A DNA stretch of 14,944 bases from an uncultured Oxalobacteraceae bacterium (GTDB lineage Bacteria > Pseudomonadota > Gammaproteobacteria > Burkholderiales > Burkholderiaceae): assembly GCA_946479705.1 (NCBI GenBank), contig CAMLHI010000026.1, positions 1 through 14,944 on the forward strand. Reading direction: 5' to 3'. The position numbers and the translations under genes were made by a program. Shown piece by piece: positions 1-8,623 of the stretch. The notes below the pieces were generated by a model. It saw only the letters and a program-made list of their open reading frames with translations. It searched no databases and was not told where the DNA came from. Within the stretch, counting starts at the first letter, position 1. Each line of letters starts with the position of its first letter.

Positions 1-27
1 ACTGTCCTTCTCGATACGATTTTCCAT
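1..27 (-). CDS. Start of a possible class II fumarase/aspartase-family gene (partial)
   Basis: Reading leftwards from an ATG at 27-25, nine codons give MENRIEKDS before the window ends. A start of the form RIE-x-D-S/T is common at the N-terminus of class II fumarases and aspartate ammonia-lyases, which convert fumarate to malate or aspartate in the cytoplasm. Upstream there is only a weak CAGG-like ribosome site, about nine bases before the ATG across a T-run. Nine residues are far too few to prove a family, so the identity is a guess. The start itself is plausible because it lies just beyond the end of the RHS remnants and could mark the return to core chromosome. Confidence 0.3.
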
Positions 28-50
28 GGAAAAAAACCTGTCTGGGATAG

Positions 51-75
51 GGCGGAATTAAAGAGTTTACTCCAA
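51..75 (+). repeat. 25-bp direct repeat, left copy
   Basis: The sequence begins GGCGGAATTAAAGAG and ends TTTACTCCAA. It matches 9817-9841 at 23 of 25 positions, in the same orientation. Similarity stops abruptly on both sides. Such a match is very unlikely by chance within 15 kb. It may be an attachment-type direct repeat, the end of a small mobile repeat or a conserved intergenic motif; the sequence alone does not decide. Confidence 0.55.
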
Positions 76-88
76 AAAATCAGTGAAC

Positions 89-716
89 CTAGATAGGGAC
101 CTGGGACAAGGCATACGGAAGCTCAAGGCCTCCACCGATTCCCGCGCCGATCAGTCCGAATTCGCCGGTTGGATCGGTGGCGGTAAGAGGATTTCCGTCA
201 ATGTAGGCAAATGAATTTGAGCCGTCTGCCAGAAAGCCGACTGGATCGCTTTGCAAATAGCGGCCCAAGGCAGGGTCGTAATAGCGATTCCAGTTATACC
301 AAAGTCCCGTCTCATCCCCCGGTTTGCTCGTTATGGCTGGCGTAGAACTGGCCGTTCCTCGAGATGCCGAGCAACTCGCCGTCCAGCCATACGTAGCCGG
401 TGCTGGCACCCTGGCCGATCTCGGCGAGCAGTTCGCCGCACGGCCCGTAGATCGCCGCCGTGCCCGCGCCACCGGCGACCTTGTAGACCCGCGAATTGAG
501 CGCGTTGTTGCGGTAATCGCCGACCGGCAGGCCGTTGATCGAGACGCCGTTCATGCGGTTGAAGACGTCGTAGGAATACACGCGGCTGCAGTCCTGGCGC
601 GCCTCGTTCGGTTCGCGAGGCCGCCCGCCATGATGTAATGAAAATCGCGCCATCCGCCACCGCCCGACCAGTTCATCAAGTGGTTGCTGGCTTCGTCCAC
701 TTTGAATTTCCATTTG
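89..716 (-). pseudogene. Displaced RHS core plus truncated alternative toxin tip
   Basis: Read on the minus strand, 716 to about 322 repeats the C-terminal core of the large RHS gene (its 3134 to 2743 region) with a modest number of substitutions. Around 610-620 it carries five extra bases (a GTTCG-type duplication) that shift the frame relative to the parent. Near 322 about 120 bases of the parent are missing, joining the SHNEQTG segment directly to [10 protein letters not shown]. The rest has the core signature [18 protein letters not shown] and DPTGEFG, then about 20 residues of a tip unlike the parent's, ending at a TAG (89-91). It is best read as an orphan tip cassette that can no longer be expressed as an intact protein but could act as a recombination donor. 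Confidence 0.8.
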
Positions 717-757
717 TAGCCAGCCCGCAGCCAGCCTGGACTCGGCGGCTTGTCTGT

Positions 758-937
758 TCAGGTATCGCGGCTATCGCGTCGGCGGTCTTCACACTCAGCA
801 ATCACCCCATTCGCAATCAATGCCAGCCCCGCGATCAGCGACGCAACCCAGAAGTTGACATTGAAGAGGTAGTTGCCCAACGCACCAGCAAACAGCGAGA
901 TGACCAGCCATATCAGGGTGTAAACAAGTCTCTTCAT
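758..937 (-). CDS. Small two-helix membrane protein, orphan immunity candidate
   Basis: From an ATG at 937 the frame gives 59 residues: MKRLVYTLIW, a hydrophobic stretch to about residue 23, a short NVNFW loop, a second hydrophobic stretch to about residue 46, and a charged tail with ECEDRRRDSRDT. This predicts two inner-membrane helices. It lies after a displaced RHS fragment, where immunity genes usually sit, so it may protect against a tip that has been lost. No ribosome site is obvious. The frame is open upstream and fuses to the RHS fragment (ORF start at 1534), so it may be made only as the C-terminus of a chimera. A GTG at 943 is another possible start. No family is recognised. Confidence 0.5.
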   Translation of the reverse strand: MKRLVYTLIWLVISLFAGALGNYLFNVNFWVASLIAGLALIANGVIAECEDRRRDSRDT

Positions 938-940
938 TAC

Positions 941-1508
941 GGACACGCAAGCAGCGTTTCGACATTGTTCGGGGTCGACCAGTTTGCGGGGCATCCCGAG
1001 ACCCATGAAATCGGTGGTGCTCAAGTTCCGCTGGTCGATGACTTCGCGCACCTGGCCGGCGCCGTTGTACCGGATCGTGATCGAGCTCTTGTCGGGCGCA
1101 TCCATGCGTACCGGCCGTCCCTGCGCGTCATACCATGTGCGGGTTGCTTCGCCAGCGGCATTTGTCTGCGCCACGACATTTCCGTTGAGGTCATATTCGA
1201 TATCGAGGCGTTGACCGTTGTTGCCGAGCAGCGCGCGCGGCCGCTCCAGGCTGTCCAGCCGCACTGTCGAAACGAAGGCGCCGCCCGGGGTGCCGGCCAG
1301 TCGCCCGTCCGCCCCGAGGACAGGCACGTTGCGGGGCGACGATTGAACAGCGCTCAGCGGGTTGCCCGCGTAGCTCGTGGTGACGAATTCGCCAGCGGCG
1401 TTGCCGACGCCCTCAAGGCGCCCGGAATCGGCGTAGCGGTAGCGCGTGACACTTCCGTCCGGGTGCTTGATCGAGTTTATCTGACGGGCCGCGCCATACG
1501 TGAACGTT
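941..1508 (-). pseudogene. Displaced, permuted RHS-repeat fragment
   Basis: The stretch 1508 to about 1012 matches 4419 to 3925 of the large RHS gene with only about three differences in 497 bases. The next stretch, about 1011 to 941, matches parent 4538 to 4472, which lies upstream of the first block in the parent, so the order is reversed (permuted). The second block has one extra G in the run at 967-970, which changes the frame after [11 protein letters not shown]. Despite this, one frame stays open from an ATG at 1534 through both blocks into the small membrane protein (258 codons, stop at 758). That ATG overlaps the stop of the upstream immunity gene as ATGA, so translation by coupling is possible. 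Confidence 0.8.
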
Positions 1509-1530
1509 ATTGGCAAACGAGCTATCGGAA

Positions 1531-1977
1531 TCATGCCGCAGACAAGTCAGCCGTTAGCTCGCAGGTAATCCTGAACTCAGGTTGAGGGTCCATGCCTGCG
1601 GCTTCCTCGAAGTAGCTCACACTGCCACCGTACTCGATTGAGAACACGAATCCCTTAACGCACCAGACTTTCGCATTCAACTTTCCCATGCCAGACAGTT
1701 CGACCTGCACCTTGGCAGCAAGCAGTTCTGTCGTCTTGTTCGGGAATGCCAAGTCTTCGTCAAAACTGGGGCGACCACGCTTCATTCTGTAGAAGTTGAC
1801 CTCGACGCCCTCCGGCAAACGCTGAACTTTGTTGATTTCCTGAACCTGGCTATTCCACGACTCTCGCAGACGAGCATCCAGATGATGCTCCACGCAGTCG
1901 AGAATCATCTTTTCGAGCGCAGACAGTCTCACGCCTGCACCGAACAACCTGGCGATGAAGGATTTCATAACTGACAT
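1531..1977 (-). CDS. Putative immunity protein of the RHS toxin
   Basis: The 148-residue product has no signal peptide or membrane segment and looks cytoplasmic. It contains the block [19 protein letters not shown] near the middle and ends [11 protein letters not shown] recall similar hypothetical proteins next to RHS genes but no characterised family. The start chosen is the ATG at 1977 (MSVMKSF), because GAGGAG lies nine bases upstream; it overlaps the RHS 3' end by 13 bases. The ATG at 1968 (MKSF), in an ATGA overlap with the RHS stop, is the alternative. Tight coupling right after a polymorphic toxin tip is the classic immunity position, so the role is inferred from context. Its own stop overlaps the start of the next ORF. 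Confidence 0.6.
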   Translation of the reverse strand: MSVMKSFIARLFGAGVRLSALEKMILDCVEHHLDARLRESWNSQVQEINKVQRLPEGVEVNFYRMKRGRPSFDEDLAFPNKTTELLAAKVQVELSGMGKLNAKVWCVKGFVFSIEYGGSVSYFEEAAGMDPQPEFRITCELTADLSAA

Positions 1978-4900
1978 GCGCAACCACTCCTCATAGCAGC
2001 ACCCGCAGCCCCGTATGCACCGCCAGCAGCAGCCCCCTTGTAAACATTTGGAAGGCGAACCCATTGCTGCTGTGCCATGTTTGGCATTGGGTTTTCAGCC
2101 TTCCAAGCCTTGGGCATAAGTCGATAGCGGTACGGGTCAGCCAAAGCGTGCTCCGCCGTTGAAACGTAATTGCCGTTCCACTTCGAGCGCGGCCCACCCA
2201 TCCGGTTCGGAATCCAGTGCGAGAACTCCTTGCCGATCCCCTTGACTCCTGCGGCTTTCCAGCCCGCCGCGCCGCCGATGACCGTATCAACAGCGACTCC
2301 CGCCACCTCACCGGCGGTGTAGTAGCCCGAACACTTGTTCACTGCGCCATTCGTGCCCATCTGGTTGCGTGCCCAGTTGGTCAACCCGAACGACAACGTA
2401 TCCCCGAAGCCAGCCGAGAAATCGACCACACCTTGTGGAATCTGGTCGCCCCACGCCCACAGACCATACGGGTCGTAAAACGAAATCGGGTTGCCGCCCA
2501 CATAGCTGTAATTATTGATGCCGCCAGCCAGCCCGATGGGATCACTCTGGATATACCGTCCTAACGCCGCGTCATAGTATCGATTCCAGTTATACCAAAG
2601 ACCCGTCTCTTCGTCGTAATATTGGCCCGGGAATCCGATATTCAAGCCGCCGATTTTATCCACAACCACTTCGCGATCGAACGCGGCGTTCGCGGCGCGC
2701 CACACAATCGCCTTCGCGCCATCGGTCAGAACTTGCGGCCGCCCGGTTTGCTCGTTATGGCTGGCGTAGAACTGGCCGTTCCTCGCGATGCCGAGCAGTT
2801 CGCCGTCCAGCCACACGTAGCCGGTGCTGGCGCCCTGGCCGATCTCGGCAAGCAGTTCGCCGCCCGGCCCGTAGATCGCCGCCGTGCCCGCGCCACCGGC
2901 GACCTTGTAGACCCGCTGATTGAGCGCGTTGTTGCGGTAGTCGCCGACCAGCAGGCCGTTGACCGAGACGCCGTTCATGCGGTTGAAGACGTCGTAGGAA
3001 TGCACGCGGCTGGCGTCCTGGCGCGCCTCGTTCGCGAGGTCGCCCGCCATGTTGTAATGAAAATCGCGCCATCCGCCACCGCCCGACCAGCTCATCAAGT
3101 GGTTGCTGGCTTCGTCCACTTTGAATTTCCATTCGGCCTGCAGTTCGCGGGCGTGGTAGATCCGGTTGCCGGCTGGGTCCGAAGCGAATCCCTGGTTGTC
3201 GCCGCCGCGCGTGACGAAATGCAGGTTTCCCGCCGAGTCGTAGTCGAAGCTCGCGTTCAAGGCCGGATTGAGCGCGTCGCTTGATGACTTGAGCGTGTCG
3301 TTGATGTTGTATCCGAACGCGAGGTCGTGCACTCCCGGCGAGGCCAGCCGCGCGACGCGCCCGTCGCTGTCGAAGTCGCTCATGCGCGCCAAGCCGTTGC
3401 CGAAGCGCCAGGCGTACAAGCGATCCGTCGCGGGCTGGTACAGCATGCTGTCGGCCAGGGTGCTCCACGGTCCGCCCAGATTGCTCTTAACAGCGCTCAA
3501 TCGTCCCGTGGAATCGTACACGTAGGCCAGCGTCAGTCCGGTGGGATAGCCCATGCCGGTCAATTGCCCCTTGCTGTCGTCGTAGGTCCACGTCGTGGTG
3601 AAAAACCGGTCGTAGATATCGTTGACCTGGCGGACCAACTGGCCGGCGGCGTTGTAGCTGAAATCGGTGCGGCCGGTGACGTCGAAAAAGCTGGTCAAAT
3701 GGCCAATACCGTATGGTCCCTCGTCGTACCGGTATTCCTCGGTCGTGTCGCCGTTTTGGCGCCACCGCGGCCGTCCCAGGCCATCCCAACCGTAGGTGAT
3801 CACTTTGCCGTCGTTGCGCCTTTCACGCAGCAGGCGCCCGGCGGAATCGTAAGCCTCGTAGGTGGTCACGCCGGTATCGGGGCTGCTCAAGCGCGTGAGA
3901 TCGCCGAAGCCGTTGTAAGCATAGGTGGTGCTCAAGTTCCGCTGGTCGATGACTTCACGCACCTGGCCGGCGCCGTTGTACCGGATCGTGATCGAGCTCT
4001 TGTCGGGCGCATCCATGCGTACCGGCCGTCCCTGCGCGTCATACCATGTGCGGGTTGCTTCGCCAGCGGCATTTGTCTGCGCCACGACATTTCCGTTGAG
4101 GTCATATTCGATATCGAGGCGTTGACCGTTGTTGCCGAGCAGCGCGCGCGGCCGCTCCAGGCTGTCCAGCCGCACTGTCGAAACGAAGGCGCCGCCCGGG
4201 GTGCCGGCCAGTCGCCCGTCCGCCCCGAGGACAGGCACGTTGCGGGGCGACGATTGAACAGCGCTCAGCGGGTTGCCCGCGTAGCTCGTGGTGACGAATT
4301 CGCCAGCGGCGTTGCCGACGCCCTCAAGGCGCCCGGAATCGGCGTAGCGGTAGCGCCTGACACTTCCGTCCGGGTGCTTGATCGAGTTTATCTGACGGGC
4401 CGCGTCATACGTGAACGTGGTGGTCCGTTTTCCCGCTTCCGTCATGCTGGCAAGCGTCCCGTTCGGATTGTACGCAAGCAGCGTTTCGACATTGTTCGGG
4501 TCGACCAGTTTGCGGGGCATCCCGAGACCCGTGAAATCGGACCAGGTCAGCGTTTGCCCCAGCGGGTTCGTCATCGACGTGACGTTGCCCGATGCGTCGT
4601 ACTTGAGCGTCGTGGCTAGATCGCCTCCAGCGAGCACTTGCGTCGTGGTGAGCATCGACAGCGTCCCGGCCGGGTAGAACTCGTAGGCGTACCGGGTCAC
4701 GCGCTGTTCGCCCGTTTTCACGTCGGTGGCGCTCATGTCGGACACGCGGCCGAGTTCGCGGCCCGTGCTGAAAAAATTGTAGTGGATGTGGGCGTAGGCC
4801 AGCCCCGCCGCGTCCTTGTAGTCGATGTCCGTCAGGACGTTGCCGTTCCACGTGTTGGTGGTGGTCATCGCATCCGGCGTTCCCTGTGCCGTTGTCGTTT

Positions 4901-6356
4901 CGAGCAGGATACCGTCCGGACGGTAGGAGTAGGTCGTCGCGTTACCCGCGAAATCGACGGTGCGGGTGACATGGCCGTTGCTGTCGTAGGCTGTCGTGGC
5001 TTTCGCCGCCGCGCAATCCGGCGCCCCGGAGCGCTCGACCGAGGCGAGCTTCAATTCGCCGCCGATGTTTTTGAACGTGTAATCGGTCTGCACGCCGTTG
5101 CCGACCGAGGTGGTGGACTCGGTGCCGGTAGGGGAAAATAGCTGAGGCGTGTAGCTGAACGTGTCGAATTCCGAATGCAGGATATGGCCGGCAAGACCGC
5201 TCGCTTTCACGCGCCGGTTCGCATAATCCCCATAGTATTCGTAGGTGCTGTAGCGCTTGCCGCCAATGGTGATTCCGGTGAGGAGGTGCTCCTGATTCGC
5301 CTCGGCATTTTGTTCGTAGTGATATTCGCGCACGTCCGCCACGGCCCCTTCGACGGCGGGGGAGGTCACCTTCGTCAGCATGCCGTTGGCATATTCATAG
5401 CGCCAGGTGTTGTTGTCCGGGTCCACGACCTGCGCCACCAGGCCGTTGTCGCCGTACTTGAAGTGGACGGTCTGGCCGGCGCCGTTCGCAATGCTGTCCA
5501 GCTTTTGAGCCGAACCGATCAGGACGTACGAAAAGGTGCGCGTATATCCGGCGTAATCGGAGACGTGCCGCAGCAGGAATCCGGATGAAAAGCTGGAGGT
5601 CTTGCCGGCTTCATGCAGGGTCCAGCCTTGCTCCTCGCCGGGATATCCTTTGACGCGGGTGTAGACCAAGGACCCGGAATCCGCGGATGCGTAGAAAAAC
5701 TGGTCCGGAACGGTAACCGTTGAAGGCGCTGGCGTTGCACCATTCGGCTCAGCCTTCTCGTCCGGCGCCGTGTCCGCGCCGGTCGGCGCGGACACGCGAT
5801 CATCGAAGGAATGGCCGGTGAACGTGTAGACGGCCTTGATGCCGTTCGGTCTCAGCAACGTCACCGTCCGAGGCAGCGATGGCCAGCCAAATTGAATCTG
5901 AAAGTAATCGGAAGGAATCAGTCGATCAGGATCGAGCGTCGACAGCCAATATGGGCCGAACAAGGCCCCGGTGGCAAAGACACTGCGATAGGTTCGTTCG
6001 AGTCCGAATCCGTACAGATTGCCGGCGGAGAAATCCTGCTCCTTCTTGTACTTTTCGCCCCGCGATATCATGACCGGGTGGCCTGTCGTTAGTCCCTGGC
6101 CACAGCCCACGGCGGAACCGTTGGCGTAGTTCACACTGGGTAACGCAGCCTTGACAGGCTTGACTTTCGGCGGCAACGGCGGCAAGCCGAAGATCGGAAT
6201 GTATACCGATGGAACGTATAGGAAGGTAAATGAAAACGTCACGCCATTCGATGGATCGGCAATCCACGGGTCGCCGCTGTAGGGATCGTCGGCGGCGCGC
6301 GTAATGCTTGCCGCGAGTAGAAGCACGAGTGCGAGAAACGTCTTTGTCGATTTCAT
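1965..6356 (-). CDS. RHS-repeat polymorphic toxin with Sec signal peptide
   Basis: The 1463-residue protein starts with a Sec signal peptide ([21 protein letters not shown], cleaved about residue 21). A DUF6531-like region follows at about 92-125 ([23 protein letters not shown]), then many RHS/YD repeats (motifs such as YRYADSGRL and YDSAGRL). The core end at 1255-1299 has [18 protein letters not shown] and [13 protein letters not shown] repeats form a shell that encloses a C-terminal toxin. The tip, 1300-1463, has [22 protein letters not shown] and a Gly/Ala-rich end; I cannot assign its activity. No PAAR or VgrG-like part is present. The start at 6356 is chosen because AGGA lies nine bases upstream and the signal peptide begins there; the frame is open further upstream. 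Immunity gene and displaced cassettes follow downstream. Confidence 0.93.
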   Translation of the reverse strand: MKSTKTFLALVLLLAASITRAADDPYSGDPWIADPSNGVTFSFTFLYVPSVYIPIFGLPPLPPKVKPVKAALPSVNYANGSAVGCGQGLTTGHPVMISRGEKYKKEQDFSAGNLYGFGLERTYRSVFATGALFGPYWLSTLDPDRLIPSDYFQIQFGWPSLPRTVTLLRPNGIKAVYTFTGHSFDDRVSAPTGADTAPDEKAEPNGATPAPSTVTVPDQFFYASADSGSLVYTRVKGYPGEEQGWTLHEAGKTSSFSSGFLLRHVSDYAGYTRTFSYVLIGSAQKLDSIANGAGQTVHFKYGDNGLVAQVVDPDNNTWRYEYANGMLTKVTSPAVEGAVADVREYHYEQNAEANQEHLLTGITIGGKRYSTYEYYGDYANRRVKASGLAGHILHSEFDTFSYTPQLFSPTGTESTTSVGNGVQTDYTFKNIGGELKLASVERSGAPDCAAAKATTAYDSNGHVTRTVDFAGNATTYSYRPDGILLETTTAQGTPDAMTTTNTWNGNVLTDIDYKDAAGLAYAHIHYNFFSTGRELGRVSDMSATDVKTGEQRVTRYAYEFYPAGTLSMLTTTQVLAGGDLATTLKYDASGNVTSMTNPLGQTLTWSDFTGLGMPRKLVDPNNVETLLAYNPNGTLASMTEAGKRTTTFTYDAARQINSIKHPDGSVRRYRYADSGRLEGVGNAAGEFVTTSYAGNPLSAVQSSPRNVPVLGADGRLAGTPGGAFVSTVRLDSLERPRALLGNNGQRLDIEYDLNGNVVAQTNAAGEATRTWYDAQGRPVRMDAPDKSSITIRYNGAGQVREVIDQRNLSTTYAYNGFGDLTRLSSPDTGVTTYEAYDSAGRLLRERRNDGKVITYGWDGLGRPRWRQNGDTTEEYRYDEGPYGIGHLTSFFDVTGRTDFSYNAAGQLVRQVNDIYDRFFTTTWTYDDSKGQLTGMGYPTGLTLAYVYDSTGRLSAVKSNLGGPWSTLADSMLYQPATDRLYAWRFGNGLARMSDFDSDGRVARLASPGVHDLAFGYNINDTLKSSSDALNPALNASFDYDSAGNLHFVTRGGDNQGFASDPAGNRIYHARELQAEWKFKVDEASNHLMSWSGGGGWRDFHYNMAGDLANEARQDASRVHSYDVFNRMNGVSVNGLLVGDYRNNALNQRVYKVAGGAGTAAIYGPGGELLAEIGQGASTGYVWLDGELLGIARNGQFYASHNEQTGRPQVLTDGAKAIVWRAANAAFDREVVVDKIGGLNIGFPGQYYDEETGLWYNWNRYYDAALGRYIQSDPIGLAGGINNYSYVGGNPISFYDPYGLWAWGDQIPQGVVDFSAGFGDTLSFGLTNWARNQMGTNGAVNKCSGYYTAGEVAGVAVDTVIGGAAGWKAAGVKGIGKEFSHWIPNRMGGPRSKWNGNYVSTAEHALADPYRYRLMPKAWKAENPMPNMAQQQWVRLPNVYKGAAAGGAYGAAGAAMRSGCACQL

Positions 6357-6420
6357 GATGGAGGTTCCTGAAGCGGGATGAGCGGACTGTTGAACGGACG
6401 GCAACGCGATCGCATGAAGT

Positions 6421-6594
6421 AACTGCGTGGCGGGTCGCCACGGCATGGAGCGTGATCACCATCCGCAGCCAGCGCTGAAGCCGGTCCGGGCCGGCGTCGA
6501 GCTTCAGCATTTCCATGTACGCCTCGCCCCATTCGTGTTGCCGCAGCCATGCGGCGGCCGTTGCCACATCCCCTAGTCCGTCGCGTCTGAGCAT
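6421..6594 (-). pseudogene. Small or degenerate ORF upstream of the RHS gene
   Basis: An ATG at 6594 has a strong AGGAGG sequence just upstream (four-base gap). The first 55 or so codons (MLRRDGLGDVATAAAWLRQH, then [18 protein letters not shown]) have the high GC third positions of a real gene. The frame stays open into the RHS coding region as far as 5926 but loses coding character after about 6430, where it would overlap the RHS gene by over 400 bases. It may be a short gene whose end was lost by frameshift, or a leader ORF of the RHS operon. No family is recognised. Confidence 0.35.
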
Positions 6595-7027
6595 GATTCC
6601 TCCTGGTCGTTTCGCATCAGACAATGTCATCTGGAAGCGAGTTCCGCCAATTGGATAAACCGTTGTGCTTGCTCAAACATGCGAAGCCATTGGCCTATTG
6701 CCCAAGATTGCGCCAGGCTTGGCGCCGCGTGATGTGCGATCGTCCGCCGAAGAGGACTGGGGCGATGAGTCGCCCGATTCGGCCAGCGCCTGGCTGAACA
6801 GCTGCGTGCGCTGCATGTGAAGCGGGTGTCGAGCAGAAAAAACGCCCCGGGAGCTAACGCATATACACGTTAGTTCTCGGGGCATTCGCCGCCCGCACGG
6901 TCCTGGCTGGCGACGGAAGGCCGGTGGCTACTTCTTCCTGCGGGCCGCTGGTCGAGTTATCGGGCGCTGGCCATCTCGTGCGCATTGCCGCCGCGGAAAA
7001 CGATGCCGCGAAGGGACTGGTCTAAAA
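6595..7027. other. Remnant-rich stretch between the RHS and lux modules
   Basis: No intact gene is seen. On the plus strand, 6665-6820 is an open frame of 51 codons from a GTG with coding-like third positions (LPKIAPGLAPRDVRSSAEED, ending SCVRCM). On the minus strand, about 7018 to 6957 reads DQSLRGIVFRGGNAHEMASAR then TAA, again with coding-like codons, but its upstream part is missing. Both look like ends of genes cut by past rearrangement. The hairpin terminator at 6837-6883 lies about 75 bases beyond the minus-strand remnant and could be its original terminator. Confidence 0.4.
6837..6883 (-). terminator. Rho-independent terminator (minus strand)
   Basis: A 16-base stem, GCCCCGGGAGCTAACG at 6844-6859, pairs with 6868-6883; two positions are G-U pairs. 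The loop is eight bases. On the minus strand it is followed by six T (6842-6837). It would stop transcription from the lux/hypothetical-gene side before the RHS region. Confidence 0.8.
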
Positions 7028-7714
7028 CTATGTAGATTTTTGGTGCTCCGCCGCTTCCTGCCTCCCAATTGCGACGTCCTGCGCAACACGCAATTGCGCG
7101 GCGAAGACCCGAGCCCATTTATCGCCATGGGTTAGCACGGCTCGCGTCATGCGGTCAAGGATAAAGGCTTCCTCTGCCGCGCGCTGCGCGGCAATCTTAT
7201 AGCCGGCCGCACGAAAGATTTCCACCATTGGTCCAGTGCTGAGGTCCATAGAGGCCAATGCCGATTGCATCACGGCGGTCAGAGTAGGGAGGTCGCTCAA
7301 CGGTGGATCTTCAGTTGGTTCGCACGAACCCGAACCCTGGGTCAGCTTGGACTGCGCAAACTGAATCGCGCTCACTAAATCGACGCAGTGTTCAGCATGG
7401 GGCTGGCCTTCCTTTGCGCAGCATTCGAAGCACCGATAGCCTGTAGTGCGCTGCATGAATGGATCACCGCCGATGAGCTCTGGACCAATGGCCGGCCAGG
7501 TCGCCACCGAGACGACGGGATGTTGCTGGGCCAAGGCTTTTATGCGCAACGCAACGCCGCCGCCAGTGATGATCGATTCAAGTTCTTCCGCTGACGGCTT
7601 CCAGAACGACACGATCCACTGCCCGTGTGCGTCGGCCTCGCGCAGTACAGGCAGCTTGGCGCGGCTTTCATCTTGAATGTCGTCCTTGCAACGTGGATGA
7701 TGAACGATATGCAT
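7028..7714 (-). CDS. Hypothetical protein with Cys/His cluster, downstream of luxI
   Basis: The 228-residue product is not recognised with confidence. The N-terminal third has FWKPSAEELESI followed by TGGGVALRI and HPVVSVATWP, a style I associate with phage- or plasmid-borne hypothetical proteins. Residues C95, C98, C99, H106, H109 and C110 form a compact cluster that could bind a metal. The C-terminal 60 residues look helical, with many Ala, Arg and Gln. There is no signal peptide or membrane segment. The start at 7714 has GGAG seven bases upstream. It lies on the same strand as luxI, 231 bases further on, so it may be co-transcribed and under quorum control; this is inference only. Confidence 0.75.
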   Translation of the reverse strand: MHIVHHPRCKDDIQDESRAKLPVLREADAHGQWIVSFWKPSAEELESIITGGGVALRIKALAQQHPVVSVATWPAIGPELIGGDPFMQRTTGYRCFECCAKEGQPHAEHCVDLVSAIQFAQSKLTQGSGSCEPTEDPPLSDLPTLTAVMQSALASMDLSTGPMVEIFRAAGYKIAAQRAAEEAFILDRMTRAVLTHGDKWARVFAAQLRVAQDVAIGRQEAAEHQKST

Positions 7715-7945
7715 GCTGTTACTCCAAATCTACGTTCGTGTGTGCGACGTGTTCGGTCGCTTCGGAATTGCTCGGTGCGGAAGATAAAGCTTGCGAAAAT
7801 GCGACCACCACTCAGTTCGGGCGGGTCGAACGTCTCAATCGTCGCCAGAAAAATCCGCAGGCAAATACGGTTCGCCAGAAAACAGCGTAATACAGAAAGA
7901 AAAGTCTATTGGCATAAATACCAAGTCCTGATGATCCGCATCAAA
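7715..7945. other. Gap between luxI and the hypothetical gene
   Basis: The 231 bases are lower in GC than the flanking core genes and hold no frame with coding character on the minus strand. A short motif CGCCAGAAAA occurs twice, near 7843 and 7872. I see no clear terminator after luxI. Confidence 0.4.
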
Positions 7946-8548
7946 TCAGGCAGCCTCCGCAGCCGGGAAGGTAATCCCCAAAGCATTTTTGGTTAGATCA
8001 TCAAGATCGATCCAAAATGCGAACACGGAGTGCCCATGCAATTGCATCGTTGGACTGGCCCGGGAAGCATTCACCCCAAGCCGGAACAAGATTCGCTCCA
8101 TAGCGACCGCGGAGACCGCGATGAGGCGGCTCACACCGTGCTCAAGTGCGCATTGCACAGCAGCGCGGAGCACTGCCTGACACCCCCAAAAATCAGCTTG
8201 TCGCCGGTGTTCGCGTGAACTGCGAAGATCGAATGAACAAAAACGCGAGAGTTCCCATACATCGGAAGACCTGGGAATTAGGGCGCCATCCATAAGCTCT
8301 GGAAACACTTCACTGAGCAAATATGGCTCCGTGGTGGGAAGCAGGCGCGCATAGCCAACTGTGGCACCAGCATCGCGTACACAGACATGGAATGTGCTGT
8401 CGCGGTCGAATTGGTCCACCTCCAGCCCCGCGCCTGCATCGGGCAGAGTCCACTTTAAGCGCTCAACAAAAACAGAATACCTGTAAGAGAAAATTTGATT
8501 CAGGTCAATTACGTTTAGTTTTGATGCCTTAGCGTACATGGTATTCAT
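7946..8548 (-). CDS. luxI: Acyl-homoserine-lactone synthase, LuxI family
   Basis: The 200-residue protein has the length and all ten invariant residues of the LuxI family: R23, F27, W33, E43, D45, D48, R68, F82, E99 and R102, including the blocks YRYSVFVERLKW, GLEVDQFD and ELSRFCSF. Members join an acyl group, usually from acyl-ACP, to S-adenosylmethionine in the cytoplasm and release a homoserine-lactone signal. The acyl length cannot be read from sequence. The start at 8548 has AAGGAG upstream with good spacing; an ATG three codons later is an alternative. The gene is divergent from luxR and a lux-box-like dyad lies 55 bases upstream, suggesting positive feedback. The symbol denotes the family, not a specific orthologue. 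Confidence 0.95.
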   Translation of the reverse strand: MNTMYAKASKLNVIDLNQIFSYRYSVFVERLKWTLPDAGAGLEVDQFDRDSTFHVCVRDAGATVGYARLLPTTEPYLLSEVFPELMDGALIPRSSDVWELSRFCSFDLRSSREHRRQADFWGCQAVLRAAVQCALEHGVSRLIAVSAVAMERILFRLGVNASRASPTMQLHGHSVFAFWIDLDDLTKNALGITFPAAEAA

Positions 8549-8603
8549 ACCAGCCTCCTTTTATGTAGGTAGGATCATTGAACCTTGACTTCTCGTTCGT
8601 ATG

Positions 8604-8623
8604 AATTGGTACTAATGCCAGTT
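8604..8623. promoter_or_regulatory. Lux-box-like operator between luxI and luxR
   Basis: AATTGGTACTAATGCCAGTT is a 20-bp dyad: the eight-base arms AATTGGTA and TGCCAGTT match as inverted repeats except at two positions. It has the family spacing (CTG at 3-5, CAG at 16-18; here TTG and CAG). Its near edge is 55 bases from the luxI start and 33 bases from the luxR start. On the luxI side a weak -10 (AATGAT, 8579-8574) lies at a suitable distance. On the luxR side a TTGACT at 8585-8590 with TACTAA at 8610-8615 would be covered by the dyad, so bound LuxR might activate luxI and restrain its own gene; the spacer of 19 makes that promoter uncertain. Confidence 0.6.

Noticed and set aside
638..1585. 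Plus-strand ORF of 315 codons
   Set aside because: Antisense to the displaced RHS fragments and part of the immunity gene; its translation repeats that of the shadow at 3327-4619.
3327..4619. Plus-strand ORF of 430 codons inside the RHS gene
   Set aside because: Antisense shadow of well-supported RHS repeats; no ribosome site or family features.
6673..6885. Minus-strand ORF of 70 codons across the terminator
   Set aside because: It begins inside the terminator hairpin and runs opposite to a frame with better codon bias; no ribosome site.
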